Notes under the pieces: generated by a model | What the model saw: the letters and a program-made list of their open reading frames with translations, nothing else | The model's database searches: none | What the model was told of the DNA's origin: nothing | Program-made: the position numbers and the translations under genes | Assembly (NCBI RefSeq): GCF_018324205.1 | Contig: NZ_AP023356.1 | Span: 2,373,501 to 2,437,500, forward strand | Reading direction: 5' to 3' | From: Actinoplanes ianthinogenes | GTDB taxonomy: Bacteria > Actinomycetota > Actinomycetes > Mycobacteriales > Micromonosporaceae | DNA: 64,000 nt | In this document: one piece after another, positions 9,862-17,324 of the stretch | Numbering within the stretch: position 1 is the stretch's first letter | Layout of the letters: each line of letters starts with the position of its first letter

Positions 9862-10245
9862 GCCCCAGCTGGTCCTGGTGGCCCCATCCCGGCCGGCGAT
9901 AGGACCATGAGCACCAGCCCGACACCTCCAGCTGGCCCTCATGGCCCCATCCCAGCCCGCAATAGGACCATGAGCACCAGCCCGACACCCCCAGCTGGCC
10001 CTGACGGCCCCATCCCAGCCCGCGACAGGGCCATGAGCACCAGCCCGACACCTCCAGCTGGCCCTGATCGCCCCATCCCAGCCCGCGATAGGACCATGAG
10101 CACCAGCCCGACACCTCCAGCTGGCCCTGATCGCCCCATCCCAGCCCGCGACAGGGCCATGAGCACCAGCCCGACACCACCAGCTGGCCCTGACGGCCCC
10201 ATCCCGACCCGGCATAGGGCCATGAGCACCAGCCCGAGTCCGGGA
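9862..10245. repeat. Hairpin repeat array A: six 63-bp units plus a partial
   Basis: ATGAGCACCAGC recurs at 9907, 9970, 10033, 10096, 10159 and 10222, exactly 63 bp apart. Each unit keeps the outer GCTGG/CCAGC pair of the family described for array B, but the inner arms are diverged (for example ATAGGACC for TAGGGCC). The array lies between the convergent ureD and alcohol dehydrogenase genes. The 63-bp period leaves a frame open, but other arrays of the family use 64 bp, so coding is unlikely. Confidence 0.9.
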
Positions 10246-10374
10246 CCTGCGGTAGCGAACCCCTAACCGGACCGGATGACGGCCCCCACCGCAAGCCACG
10301 ACCACCGGTTCGCGCTCAGAGCCCGAAAGCAGCAGCCGGCGGATAACGGCCCTCTCAGCGCAAGCCGAAACTCG

Positions 10375-10500
10375 GGCTGGCGCTCAGGGCCCTATCCCGT
10401 GTCTTGATAGGGCCACCAGGACCAGCCGGAGACTGCCTGGCTGGGCCTGAGCGCCCTATTCCGTGGCTGGATAGGGCGCTCAGGACCAGCCGGAGACCGC
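10375..10500. repeat. Two further hairpin units of the same family (A')
   Basis: The first unit has a perfect 9-bp stem (10388-10396 with 10406-10414) inside an outer GGCTGG/CCAGCC pair. The second has a perfect 14-bp stem (10446-10459 with 10471-10484, loop 11 nt). One stem position is G-C in the first and C-G in the second, so both arms changed together. The DNA between A and A' (10246-10374) holds only fragments of the same motif. Confidence 0.85.
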
Positions 10501-10592
10501 AACCAGCCGTGGGACGACGGCGCGACGGTTACCTACGACAGCCTCGTGGATCGCTGCACCCTTCCGGAAACCGTTTGGTGCCATGGGAGTTG

Positions 10593-11876
10593 TCAGCGGG
10601 ACGGGTCGATCATGGTCATCCCCGCCGGGGTGGCCTGGTCGAAGCCGGGCAGCAGCCGCGCCCCCTCGGCGAGCCCGACCGTGCGTTCGATCAGCCGCTG
10701 CGGCTGCAACCGGCCCTGCTCGATGAGCGCCAGCATGCCCGGGTAGTCGACCGCCGCCATCCCATGGCTGCCCAGCACGTCCAGCTCCCAGCCGATCACC
10801 CGGGACAACGGCGCCCGGGGGTGCCCGTCGAGCGACGGCAACAGCCCGATCTGCACGTGCCGCCCCCGGCGGCGCAGGCTCAGAATCGCGTCGGCGCAGG
10901 TCTGCTCACTGCCGACCGCGTCGACCGAGACATGGCTGCCCCCGCCGGTCAGCTCCGCGACCAAGGCCGGAATGTCGGCACCGCCGGAGCTGTCAGCGCC
11001 ACGAGAGCCACGGGCACCAGCCGGTCCGCGGGCATCAACCGGTCCGCGGGCAGCGTCAGGGCCACGGGCAGCGTCAGGGCCGTCGGCGCGGCCGGCGCGA
11101 TCAGCACGGTCGGCGCGATCAGCATGGTCGGCACGGTCGGCGCGATCAGCACGGTCGGCACGGTCGGCGCGATCAGCACGGTCGGCGGGGTCGGCGCGGT
11201 CGGCACGGTCGGCGGGGTCGGCGGGGTCGGCGAGCAAGGTGTGCTCGGCCCCGACCGCGGCGGCCACCGCGAGAGCCTCCGGATTGCGGTCGACCGCGAT
11301 CACCCGCGCCCCCATCGCCCGCGCGATCATCACCGCGCTGAGACCCACCCCACCGGCCCCGACCACGGTCACCCACTCCCCCGCGGCGACCCGCGCCCGC
11401 CCGGCCAGCCCCCGATACGCCGTGGCGAACCGGCACCCGAGGCTCGCCGCCGCCGCGAAGTCCACCGAAGCGGGGATCGCCACCAGGTTGGTGTCCGCGG
11501 CATGAAGCACCACCAGCTCGGCGAACGAGCCCCAGTGCGTGAACCCGGGCTGCTGCTGGTCGGGGCAGACCTGAGCGTCCCCGGCCCGGCACCACTCGCA
11601 CCGGCCGCACCCGCAGACGAACGGAACGGTCACCCGGTCACCGACCGCCCAGCGTTCCACTCCCGGCCCCACCGAGGCCACCACCCCGGCCAGCTCGTGC
11701 CCGGGCACGTGCGGGAACACGATGTCGTCGTCGTGCCCGGCCCAGCCGTGCCAGTCGCTGCGGCACAGCCCGGTGGCCAGCACCCGGACCACCACCCCGC
11801 CGGGCGGGGCCACCGGCTCGGGAACCTCACGGACCTCGGGACGGCCTCGGACCACGTCGACAACCACGGCACGCAT
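10593..11876 (-). CDS. Zinc-dependent alcohol dehydrogenase with a repeat-coded insertion
   Basis: Medium-chain NAD(P)-dependent dehydrogenase. The catalytic-zinc Cys lies in GLCRSDWHGW, GHELAG is present, the structural-zinc Cys4 cluster is CGRCEWCRAGDAQVC, and the Rossmann loop is VVGAGGVG. Start ATG 11876 follows GGGGGAGG at good spacing; upstream residues of the frame do not match the family. At about residues 214-297 a stretch of Ala-Asp-Arg repeats and Gly/Pro/Arg-rich sequence interrupts the Rossmann fold just after GAEHTLLAD. Family members usually run about 340-350 aa; this one is 427. Substrate unknown. The TetR gene upstream on the same strand may share its transcript. Confidence 0.9.
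   Translation of the reverse strand: MRAVVVDVVRGRPEVREVPEPVAPPGGVVVRVLATGLCRSDWHGWAGHDDDIVFPHVPGHELAGVVASVGPGVERWAVGDRVTVPFVCGCGRCEWCRAGDAQVCPDQQQPGFTHWGSFAELVVLHAADTNLVAIPASVDFAAAASLGCRFATAYRGLAGRARVAAGEWVTVVGAGGVGLSAVMIARAMGARVIAVDRNPEALAVAAAVGAEHTLLADPADPADRADRADPADRADRADRADRADRADRADHADRADRADRAGRADGPDAARGPDAARGPVDARGPAGARGSRGADSSGGADIPALVAELTGGGSHVSVDAVGSEQTCADAILSLRRRGRHVQIGLLPSLDGHPRAPLSRVIGWELDVLGSHGMAAVDYPGMLALIEQGRLQPQRLIERTVGLAEGARLLPGFDQATPAGMTMIDPSR
11082..11232. repeat. 9-bp slippage repeat inside the dehydrogenase gene
   Basis: Alternating 9-bp words GGTCGGCAC and GCGATCAGC (read on the + strand) repeat about sixteen times. On the coding strand they give (Ala-Asp-Arg)n. The unit is in frame, so the gene stays open. 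This repeat accounts for most of the extra length of the protein. Confidence 0.85.
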
Positions 11877-11893
11877 CACGTCATCCTCCCCCG

Positions 11894-12559
11894 TCAGGCG
11901 GTGAGCCCGGCGAGCACCCGGCGCAGCCCCCACAGGTACTGATCGGTGCCGATCCAGCCGGCCATCACGTCGGTGGCGGCGGCGGTGCGCGGGAACGTCC
12001 CGGCCGGGACCAGGCTCCAGGCCGCCCGGCGGGCCTCGATCCGGTCGGCCTCCGGCGGGAGCGCGCCGGCGTGCGGCTGGTCGGCGACTTCGAGAGCGAT
12101 CGCGCCCAGCACGTAGACCATGATCAGGTAGGACGCGCGGGCCGCGGGTTCACGGTCGAGGCCGGCCGCGGCGAGCAGGGTCAGCAGGCGTTCGCCCAGC
12201 AGCAGGGCCTGCGGGCCGTTCATCGCGCCGCCCAGGAAGAGCGGGACGGCGCCCGGGTGGGCGACCAGGCGGGCGCGGATGCCGACGGCCAGCTGCTCCA
12301 GGTCGTCGCGCCAGTCGCCGGTGGCCGGGGCGGCCGCGTTGACCTCGCCGAGCAGGCGCTCGACCAGGGCCTGCTCGATGGCCGCCTTGTCGGCGAAGTA
12401 CGTGTAGACCGCGTTCGGCGTGACGCCCAGCTCGGCGGCGATCTTGCGGATCGAGGCGGCGACCGGGCCGTCCTCGTCCATCAGCCGCAGGGCCGCGTCG
12501 AGCACGTCGTCCTCGCTCAGTGCCCGCTTCGGGCCGGGCCGCCGTCGCGCCTCAGTCAT
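11894..12559 (-). CDS. TetR-family transcriptional regulator
   Basis: DNA-binding repressor. The helix-turn-helix lies near the N-terminus: DVLDAALRLMDEDG, then IRKIAAELGVTPNAVYTYFADK. The rest is a TetR C-terminal ligand and dimer domain (TetR_C type). ATG 12559 is used; ATG 12565 two codons upstream is possible, and the longer open frame to 12622 runs through the operators, so it is unlikely. The gene is divergent from the DUF4386 gene, and two matching operators lie between them. The dehydrogenase follows 17 bp downstream. Ligand unknown. Confidence 0.88.
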   Translation of the reverse strand: MTEARRRPGPKRALSEDDVLDAALRLMDEDGPVAASIRKIAAELGVTPNAVYTYFADKAAIEQALVERLLGEVNAAAPATGDWRDDLEQLAVGIRARLVAHPGAVPLFLGGAMNGPQALLLGERLLTLLAAAGLDREPAARASYLIMVYVLGAIALEVADQPHAGALPPEADRIEARRAAWSLVPAGTFPRTAAATDVMAGWIGTDQYLWGLRRVLAGLTA

Positions 12560-12578
12560 GACCATCCCCGATCCCCGC

Positions 12579-12639
12579 TTGACAGATCTCTGCACACCGT
12601 ACAGCATTGCCTGCGTCAGCAACTCTGCACGGCGTACAG
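12579..12639. promoter_or_regulatory. Promoter with two TetR-type operators
   Basis: Two near-identical 15-bp imperfect palindromes, CTGCACACCGTACAG (12590-12604) and CTGCACGGCGTACAG (12625-12639), are 35 bp apart. A TTGACA hexamer at 12579-12584 has a weak -10 (CAGCAT) 17 bp downstream, reading toward the DUF4386 gene; operator 1 lies across the spacer. The arrangement fits autoregulation plus control of the divergent gene by the TetR protein. Confidence 0.65.
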
Positions 12640-12651
12640 AAATAGGTTGAA

Positions 12652-13356
12652 ATGAATCTTCAACGAGTGACCGGGTGGACTTTCGTCGCGGCGGCGATCG
12701 GGTTCGGGGTGGCGTCGAGCGTGCTGTCGGCGACCTTCGACTGGCCGGACATCCTGCGCGAGCCGGCGCCGGTGGTGCTGGCCGCGTTCCACGACGGCGG
12801 GACGTCGCTGATCGGGACCTGGTTCGCGGTGGCCTGGACCTACGGCCTGCTCGGCGTGCCGGTGCTGCTGCTGGCGGCGGCCCTGGGACGCCCCGGGGAC
12901 CCGGCGTTGCGGGCGGCCGGCACGATCGGCGCCGCCTCGGTGCTGCTGTCCCTGATCGGGTTCCTGCGCTGGGTGTTCGTGGTGCCGGCGCTGGCCGACC
13001 GGTGGGCCGGGGGCGACGCGGTCACCCGGGTCGCGGTCGAGGCGGCGTGGACGGCGCAGCACCAGTTCGGCGGGGCGCTGCTCGGCGAGCACCTCGGGCA
13101 GGTGCTCGCGGTGGCCTGGTCGGCGACGGTCAGTGTGGTGGCGCTGCGGTCCGGCGCGCTGCCCCGGTGGATCGGCTGGAGCGGACTGGCGGTGTCGGCG
13201 CTGTACCTGCTCAACCAGGGCGACGTGCTCGCCACGGCGGTGCCGGGCTTCCCGGTCTGGGACCTGGCCGGGCCGCTGGGGAGCACGTGCTGGGGCCTGT
13301 GGGTGGGCGCCGTCGGCGTCGTGCTCGGGCTGCGTGGCGTACGGAAATCGGCGTGA
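12652..13356 (+). CDS. DUF4386-type multi-pass membrane protein
   Basis: 234 aa with about six hydrophobic segments and the pattern of DUF4386 proteins: an N-terminal membrane helix after RVTGWTFV, LIGFLRWVFVVPALA in the middle, and LPRWIGWSGLAVSALYL near the end. Function is unknown in the family. The ATG lies directly after the second operator, so it is the likely main target of the TetR regulator. Ribosome-binding site is weak (AGG). Confidence 0.8.
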   Translation: MNLQRVTGWTFVAAAIGFGVASSVLSATFDWPDILREPAPVVLAAFHDGGTSLIGTWFAVAWTYGLLGVPVLLLAAALGRPGDPALRAAGTIGAASVLLSLIGFLRWVFVVPALADRWAGGDAVTRVAVEAAWTAQHQFGGALLGEHLGQVLAVAWSATVSVVALRSGALPRWIGWSGLAVSALYLLNQGDVLATAVPGFPVWDLAGPLGSTCWGLWVGAVGVVLGLRGVRKSA

Positions 13357-13410
13357 GACAGGGCGGAGAGCGGACCGCAAGCGATCCGCCCTCCGCCGGG
13401 TTCTGCGGTG

Positions 13411-14313
13411 CTACGCCGCGACCGCTATCGGTACGCCGTGACTGTCGGTCAACGCGAGGCGGGTGTGCAGGTTGCCCTGCTGTTGCACCTTCGCGAAGTA
13501 CTCGGTGCGCCGCCGTTGCAGGCAGCCCTTCCGGGTGCGGGGGCCGCCCGCCGCGACGGTCAGCAGTTCCGGCGCGAGCGAGCTGTTCAGGCCCTCCCGG
13601 AGCAGGCGCAGCGCCTCGGTGCGCAACTGGGAGATCCGGGACTCGGTGACCCCGAGCCGGGCCGCCACCTCGCTGAGCGGTTGCTCTTGCAGGAACGACT
13701 CCTCCACGACCTGACGCAGCCGCTCGGGCAGCGCCTGGATGGCCTGATGCAGGTAACCCAGCCGCTCACGCTTGAGCAGCAGATCCTCGGGTCCCTCGGA
13801 CAGCTCCGGCACCATCTCCTCGGCCGCCCCGGTGGGGAAGCCCTGCAGACTCAGCAGCGACGCCTTCTGCACGTCGTCCTCGACGCTGGCCAGCTCGGAG
13901 ACCCCGATGCCGAGCATCTCGGCGACCTCGGCGTCACTGGGTGTGCGCCCGAGGGCCGCGGTGAGCTCCTGGCGAGCGGTCGCCGCGCGCCGGGCCCGGG
14001 CCCGCACCGATCGGCTGGCCCAGTCCTGTCCACGGAGCTCGTCCAGCAGCGCACCGCGGATCCGGACGGCGGCGAAGCGGTGGAAGGGAATCCCGCGGGT
14101 CACGTCGAAGGAGCGAGCCGCTCCGAGCAACGCCGCGAAACCGGCTGATGAGAGGTCATCTGCGTGGACGTGGCCGGGCACCCGGTTGAGCAATTCCCGG
14201 ACCAGATGGCCAACCATCGGCATGTGTTCGCGGATCAGGTCCTCGATGTCGCGCGCGGAGGGCGCGTCGTGGATGACGCCGATGGTGGCGGGGAGTTCGG
14301 TCGTGGCGGTCAC
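13411..14313 (-). CDS. FliA/WhiG-family RNA polymerase sigma factor
   Basis: Alternative sigma factor. Region 2 runs from DLIREHMPMVGHLVREL to DDLSSAGFAALLGAARSFD, GIPFHRFAAVRIRGALLDELR and DWASRSVR, a FliA/WhiG signature. Region 3 follows, then region 4 with LPERLRQVVEESFLQEQPLSEVAARLGVTESRISQL. GTG 14313 is chosen for its GAGGAGG ribosome-binding site. A tail of about 45 residues beyond region 4 ends in HSHGVPIAVAA-like sequence not seen in short FliA proteins. In Actinoplanes such factors serve flagellated spores, but no flagellar gene is in this window, so the target set is unknown. Confidence 0.88.
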   Translation of the reverse strand: MTATTELPATIGVIHDAPSARDIEDLIREHMPMVGHLVRELLNRVPGHVHADDLSSAGFAALLGAARSFDVTRGIPFHRFAAVRIRGALLDELRGQDWASRSVRARARRAATARQELTAALGRTPSDAEVAEMLGIGVSELASVEDDVQKASLLSLQGFPTGAAEEMVPELSEGPEDLLLKRERLGYLHQAIQALPERLRQVVEESFLQEQPLSEVAARLGVTESRISQLRTEALRLLREGLNSSLAPELLTVAAGGPRTRKGCLQRRRTEYFAKVQQQGNLHTRLALTDSHGVPIAVAA

Positions 14314-14468
14314 GTAGTCCTCCTCGCTCGTACGAACCGGCTGGTGAAGCCGGCTGACGAGAAGAACAGTGGTCGCCGTTGGGTGCAGCCGGGCCGGAAC
14401 TCGGTTGCTTTTGTGGAGTTTTTTCACATAAAGCCTCAGGTCGGCCGGCGCTGAGGCCTGAAACACGA

Positions 14469-14499
14469 CGATCCGCCTGGCCAGGGGCCATGCGGATCG
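14469..14499. terminator. Hairpin between the small gene and the sigma gene
   Basis: CGATCCGC pairs with GCGGATCG (8 bp), with an inner TGGCC/GGCCA extension. It lies 18 bp past the end of the 83-codon gene on the minus strand and upstream of the sigma-factor start. Only a short T stretch follows, so it may be a terminator or a 5' leader structure. Confidence 0.5.
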
Positions 14500-14516
14500 C
14501 CTTCAGGAGGGAAATG

Positions 14517-14768
14517 TCAGTGGAACACCGGTGCGCGCCACGCCACCACCCCGGCAAGCTCATCCTGCACCCAGCGCATCCGGCGGACCGCCACGTCGGG
14601 GTGATCCCCGAACTCGGTGGCCACGCCGGCGGCGCATCCGTCACTGCCGTACAGGAGGATCATGCTGGTGATCGCCTCCTCCAGGGCAGCGCGGTTCGGA
14701 TACTCGGATGGCTGCAGGTGTGAGACGAACAGCGCCTCGGCGGCCAGATCCTTCACAGTGCTGAGCAT
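14517..14768 (-). CDS. Small conserved-looking hypothetical protein
   Basis: 83 aa, soluble, acidic and basic mix, starting MLSTVKDLAAEALFVSHLQP and ending in RMRWVQDELAGVVAWRA. A GGGGAG ribosome-binding site lies seven bases before the ATG, and third codon positions are GC-rich as in neighbours. Sequences with an AAEALFVSxLQP start and a FGDHPxxAVxRMRW core occur as unassigned small actinobacterial proteins, to my recollection. No function is known. Confidence 0.7.
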   Translation of the reverse strand: MLSTVKDLAAEALFVSHLQPSEYPNRAALEEAITSMILLYGSDGCAAGVATEFGDHPDVAVRRMRWVQDELAGVVAWRAPVFH

Positions 14769-14799
14769 TGTCGAACTCCCCGTTGCGACGACCTGCTAG

Positions 14800-15048
14800 T
14801 CAGTCCGGCGGACAACCCTCGCCCATCATCTCCGCGAGAGTCGAGCCGGTCGGCAGCCACGCCGTGCGAAGCACCCGCAATCGGGACATCCAGCCCGGGC
14901 GGGTCGAAGCAGAGCGCCTGTCGTTCTCGTTTTCACCGTAACGCGGTGGTCGCCGGTTCGACTTCTGGTTTTTCGCCCCGGTGCCGCCGCGGCCGATCTG
15001 ATCAACTGACCGGCCGCAAGCCCTTGTACCCAGCACCGGGCCGGGCAA
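14800..15048 (-). CDS. Doubtful small ORF after the receptor kinase
   Basis: An 82-codon frame begins TTG directly next to the kinase TGA (TGATTG) and ends before the 83-aa gene. It is Arg/Gly/Asn-rich with no family resemblance and no clear ribosome-binding site. A shorter form of 29 codons starts at an internal ATG (MSRLRVLRTAWLP). It may be only untranslated DNA; the 280-bp gap holds nothing else I can name. Confidence 0.2.
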   Translation of the reverse strand: MPGPVLGTRACGRSVDQIGRGGTGAKNQKSNRRPPRYGENENDRRSASTRPGWMSRLRVLRTAWLPTGSTLAEMMGEGCPPD

Positions 15049-16962
15049 TCACGTCGTGGTGTCGCCGTCCAACTCGTCGTCCGGCGGCAGGTCCGGCGTC
15101 GCCGGCGTGGTGACCGGGTCAGGCGGGGCAGCCGTCGTGGTGGCCGGCGTCGACGGGCCCTGCGACGCGTTCGGCTCCGGCGCGACGGTGGTGGTCGGGC
15201 CGGAGGTCGGTCCGGCATTGCCGCCGGTCGCCGGCGACGAGCTGCTCGCCCCGGGGGCCGGGGTGGTCGTCGCGGACCCGGGCTTGCTCGGCGCGGCGCT
15301 CGTGGTGGTCGGCGTGATGTGCACGATGCCGCCCTGGTCGATCGAGATCCCCGGCTCCGGGGTGCTCTCGGTGGCCGGCGCGCCGAACCGGATGGTGCCG
15401 TCCGAGAGGTGCTCCACCGGCCGGGACGGGGCGCCCGGCTCGCTGGACACGAACGCCTCGCAGTTCTTGCCGTTGAGCTGGAAGACCATCGGGGCGGCGT
15501 TGCTCTGCCGGTACTTCCCGGTGATCTCCATGGTGGTGCTCTCCTGCGGCTGGAGCGGGCCGGCCGAGTTGACGGTGACCGCGCGCAGGTTCTGTTTCAG
15601 GTCGACGGTGCCCCGGCCCTTGACCACCTGGTCGCCGTTCATCAGGAACCAGAGCTTCCAGTCCTCGACCGGCGTCTCACCCCGGTTGGCGACCGTGACC
15701 TGCGCCTTGAAGCGGTTGTTCGCCTGCGACCAGACCGCGTAGCTGACGATGCAGCCACCGGATGCGGCGACCACGCTGGGACCGGCCGCGACCGCGTTGG
15801 CGCGGTCGTCCGGCTCGCCCGGGGCGGCCAGGCTCCACCCGTACGTCAGGGCGGTGAGAACGGCGATGGTGCCGGCCACCACCAGGGCCCGGCGGGTGCG
15901 GACCTGTTTCGGGCTGCGGCCCGGTGGTCGGTTGTCCGGTGGCGCGGCCGACGACGGCCCGTCGGCGCTGCCGGGGCGCAGCGGTGGGGCCTTCGGCGCC
16001 GGGTCGGCGGCGGCCGCGGCCGGGCCCATGCCGGCGTACGGGTAGCCGGACGGGAGGATCGTGGTGTTCTCCCCGCTGTCCGCCCAGTCCGCCTCGAAAC
16101 CGCTGACCTGGGCCGGCGGGGCGCCCGCCGCGATGCCGGCGAGCAGGTGCGCCACCTCGGCGGTGGGCGGCCGGTCGGCCGGGCGTTTCTCCAGGCAGCG
16201 GCCGATCAGCGCGTCCACCTCGGCGGGCAGGCCGTCGACCGGGGGCAGCGGCTCGGGCTCGGTGTACTGGTGCGCGCGCAGCAGGGCGGTGGTGGTGCCG
16301 ACGTCCCACGGGAGCTGGCCGATCAGCATCCGGTAGATCAGCAGGCCGACCGCGTAGACGTCGGTGGCCGGGCTGACCTGGCCGCCCTCCAGCCGCTCGG
16401 GCGCGAGGTAGGCCGGGGTGCCGAGCAGGCTGCCGTCCGGGTCGGTGTCGTTCTCCCCGATCAGGGCGGAGATGCCGAAGTCGACCACCTTGGCGCCGGA
16501 CGAGGTGAGCATGACGTTGGCCGGGGTGACGTCGCGGTGCACGATGCCGCGGGCGTGCGCGGCGGCCAGCGCGGCCGCCACGTCGGCGCTGATCCGCACG
16601 GCGGTGTTCCACGGCAGGGTGCGGACCCGGGTCAGCACGGCGGCCAGCGACTCGCCGTCGACCAGCTCCATCACCACGTACGGCACCGGCTCACCGTCGA
16701 CCGTGGTCGCCTCGCCGTAGTCGTACACATTGGTGATGTGCGGATGGCTGAGCCGGGCCGCGGCCTGGGCCTCGGCGCGCAGGCGTCGCCGGAAGGAAGG
16801 GTCGGCGCTGGTGGACGGCGGCAGGACCTTGACCGCGACCTGTCGCCCGAGCACCTCGTCGAAGCCTCGCCACACCACTGACATCCCGCCGGCGCCGAGC
16901 CGCTCGACCAGCCGATAACGGCCGGCGAGCAACCCCGAACCGGGCAGGTCCGCCGTGCTCAT
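15049..16962 (-). CDS. Receptor-type Ser/Thr protein kinase with a CBM2-like outer domain
   Basis: 637 aa. Cytoplasmic kinase domain (about 14-280): GAGGMSVVWRG loop, VAVKV, catalytic loop HRDVTPAN (Thr for the usual Lys), DFG and APERL. A Pro-rich linker, one membrane helix (about 354-378), and an outer domain (about 400-500) follow. The outer domain starts with CIVSYAVW and ends LNGKNCEAF, the frame of a family-2 carbohydrate-binding module with its disulfide pair. A Pro/Thr tail of about 110 residues closes the protein. By hand alignment the three surface Trp used by CBM2 to bind cellulose are replaced. ATG 16962 has a G-rich site upstream; ATG 16974 is possible. Confidence 0.88.
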   Translation of the reverse strand: MSTADLPGSGLLAGRYRLVERLGAGGMSVVWRGFDEVLGRQVAVKVLPPSTSADPSFRRRLRAEAQAAARLSHPHITNVYDYGEATTVDGEPVPYVVMELVDGESLAAVLTRVRTLPWNTAVRISADVAAALAAAHARGIVHRDVTPANVMLTSSGAKVVDFGISALIGENDTDPDGSLLGTPAYLAPERLEGGQVSPATDVYAVGLLIYRMLIGQLPWDVGTTTALLRAHQYTEPEPLPPVDGLPAEVDALIGRCLEKRPADRPPTAEVAHLLAGIAAGAPPAQVSGFEADWADSGENTTILPSGYPYAGMGPAAAAADPAPKAPPLRPGSADGPSSAAPPDNRPPGRSPKQVRTRRALVVAGTIAVLTALTYGWSLAAPGEPDDRANAVAAGPSVVAASGGCIVSYAVWSQANNRFKAQVTVANRGETPVEDWKLWFLMNGDQVVKGRGTVDLKQNLRAVTVNSAGPLQPQESTTMEITGKYRQSNAAPMVFQLNGKNCEAFVSSEPGAPSRPVEHLSDGTIRFGAPATESTPEPGISIDQGGIVHITPTTTSAAPSKPGSATTTPAPGASSSSPATGGNAGPTSGPTTTVAPEPNASQGPSTPATTTAAPPDPVTTPATPDLPPDDELDGDTTT

Positions 16963-17175
16963 GTGCCCCCACATGCGCGCTTCGAGGAAACGTCGGACCG
17001 CACCGCCATGCCGACCGACGCTGGGCGAGCCCGGGGCCCGCCATCGGACCCTGAGCATCCCCCATCGACGGCGAGGATGTTAGTACCTATCGGCTTACAG
17101 ATCGAGCCGCGCATCACGCGATCTACCAGGCAATCATCACCGTCCGTGTGACCTGGTGCACGCCTGGGAAAGGGG

Positions 17176-17191
17176 CGGAAAGCGCTTTCCG
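17176..17191. promoter_or_regulatory. Perfect 16-bp palindrome, LacI-type operator candidate
   Basis: CGGAAAGCGCTTTCCG is a perfect dyad with the central CG and flanking GAAA/TTTC common in LacI-family sugar operators. It lies 214 bp upstream of the kinase start, in the 362-bp gap between that gene and cphA; both are on the minus strand. The rest of the gap shows no gene. A second palindrome, GATCATGGA/TCCATGATC (17323-17342), overlaps the cphA stop. Confidence 0.45.
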
Positions 17192-17324
17192 TCGTGCTTC
17201 CGCCACGGAGCGCCACGAGATCAGTCGAAGATTGCCCGCTTCGTCGGAACTTGCGGTTTCAACTTTAAGGATCACTCCACGTAGGAGGTTTCACGATCAG
17301 TCAGCGAGCCGACACCGAAAGCGA

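Noticed and set aside
9907..10266. Coding repeat protein of 21-residue units in array A
   Set aside because: No ribosome-binding site, and homologous arrays shift frame. The hairpin symmetry explains conservation better.
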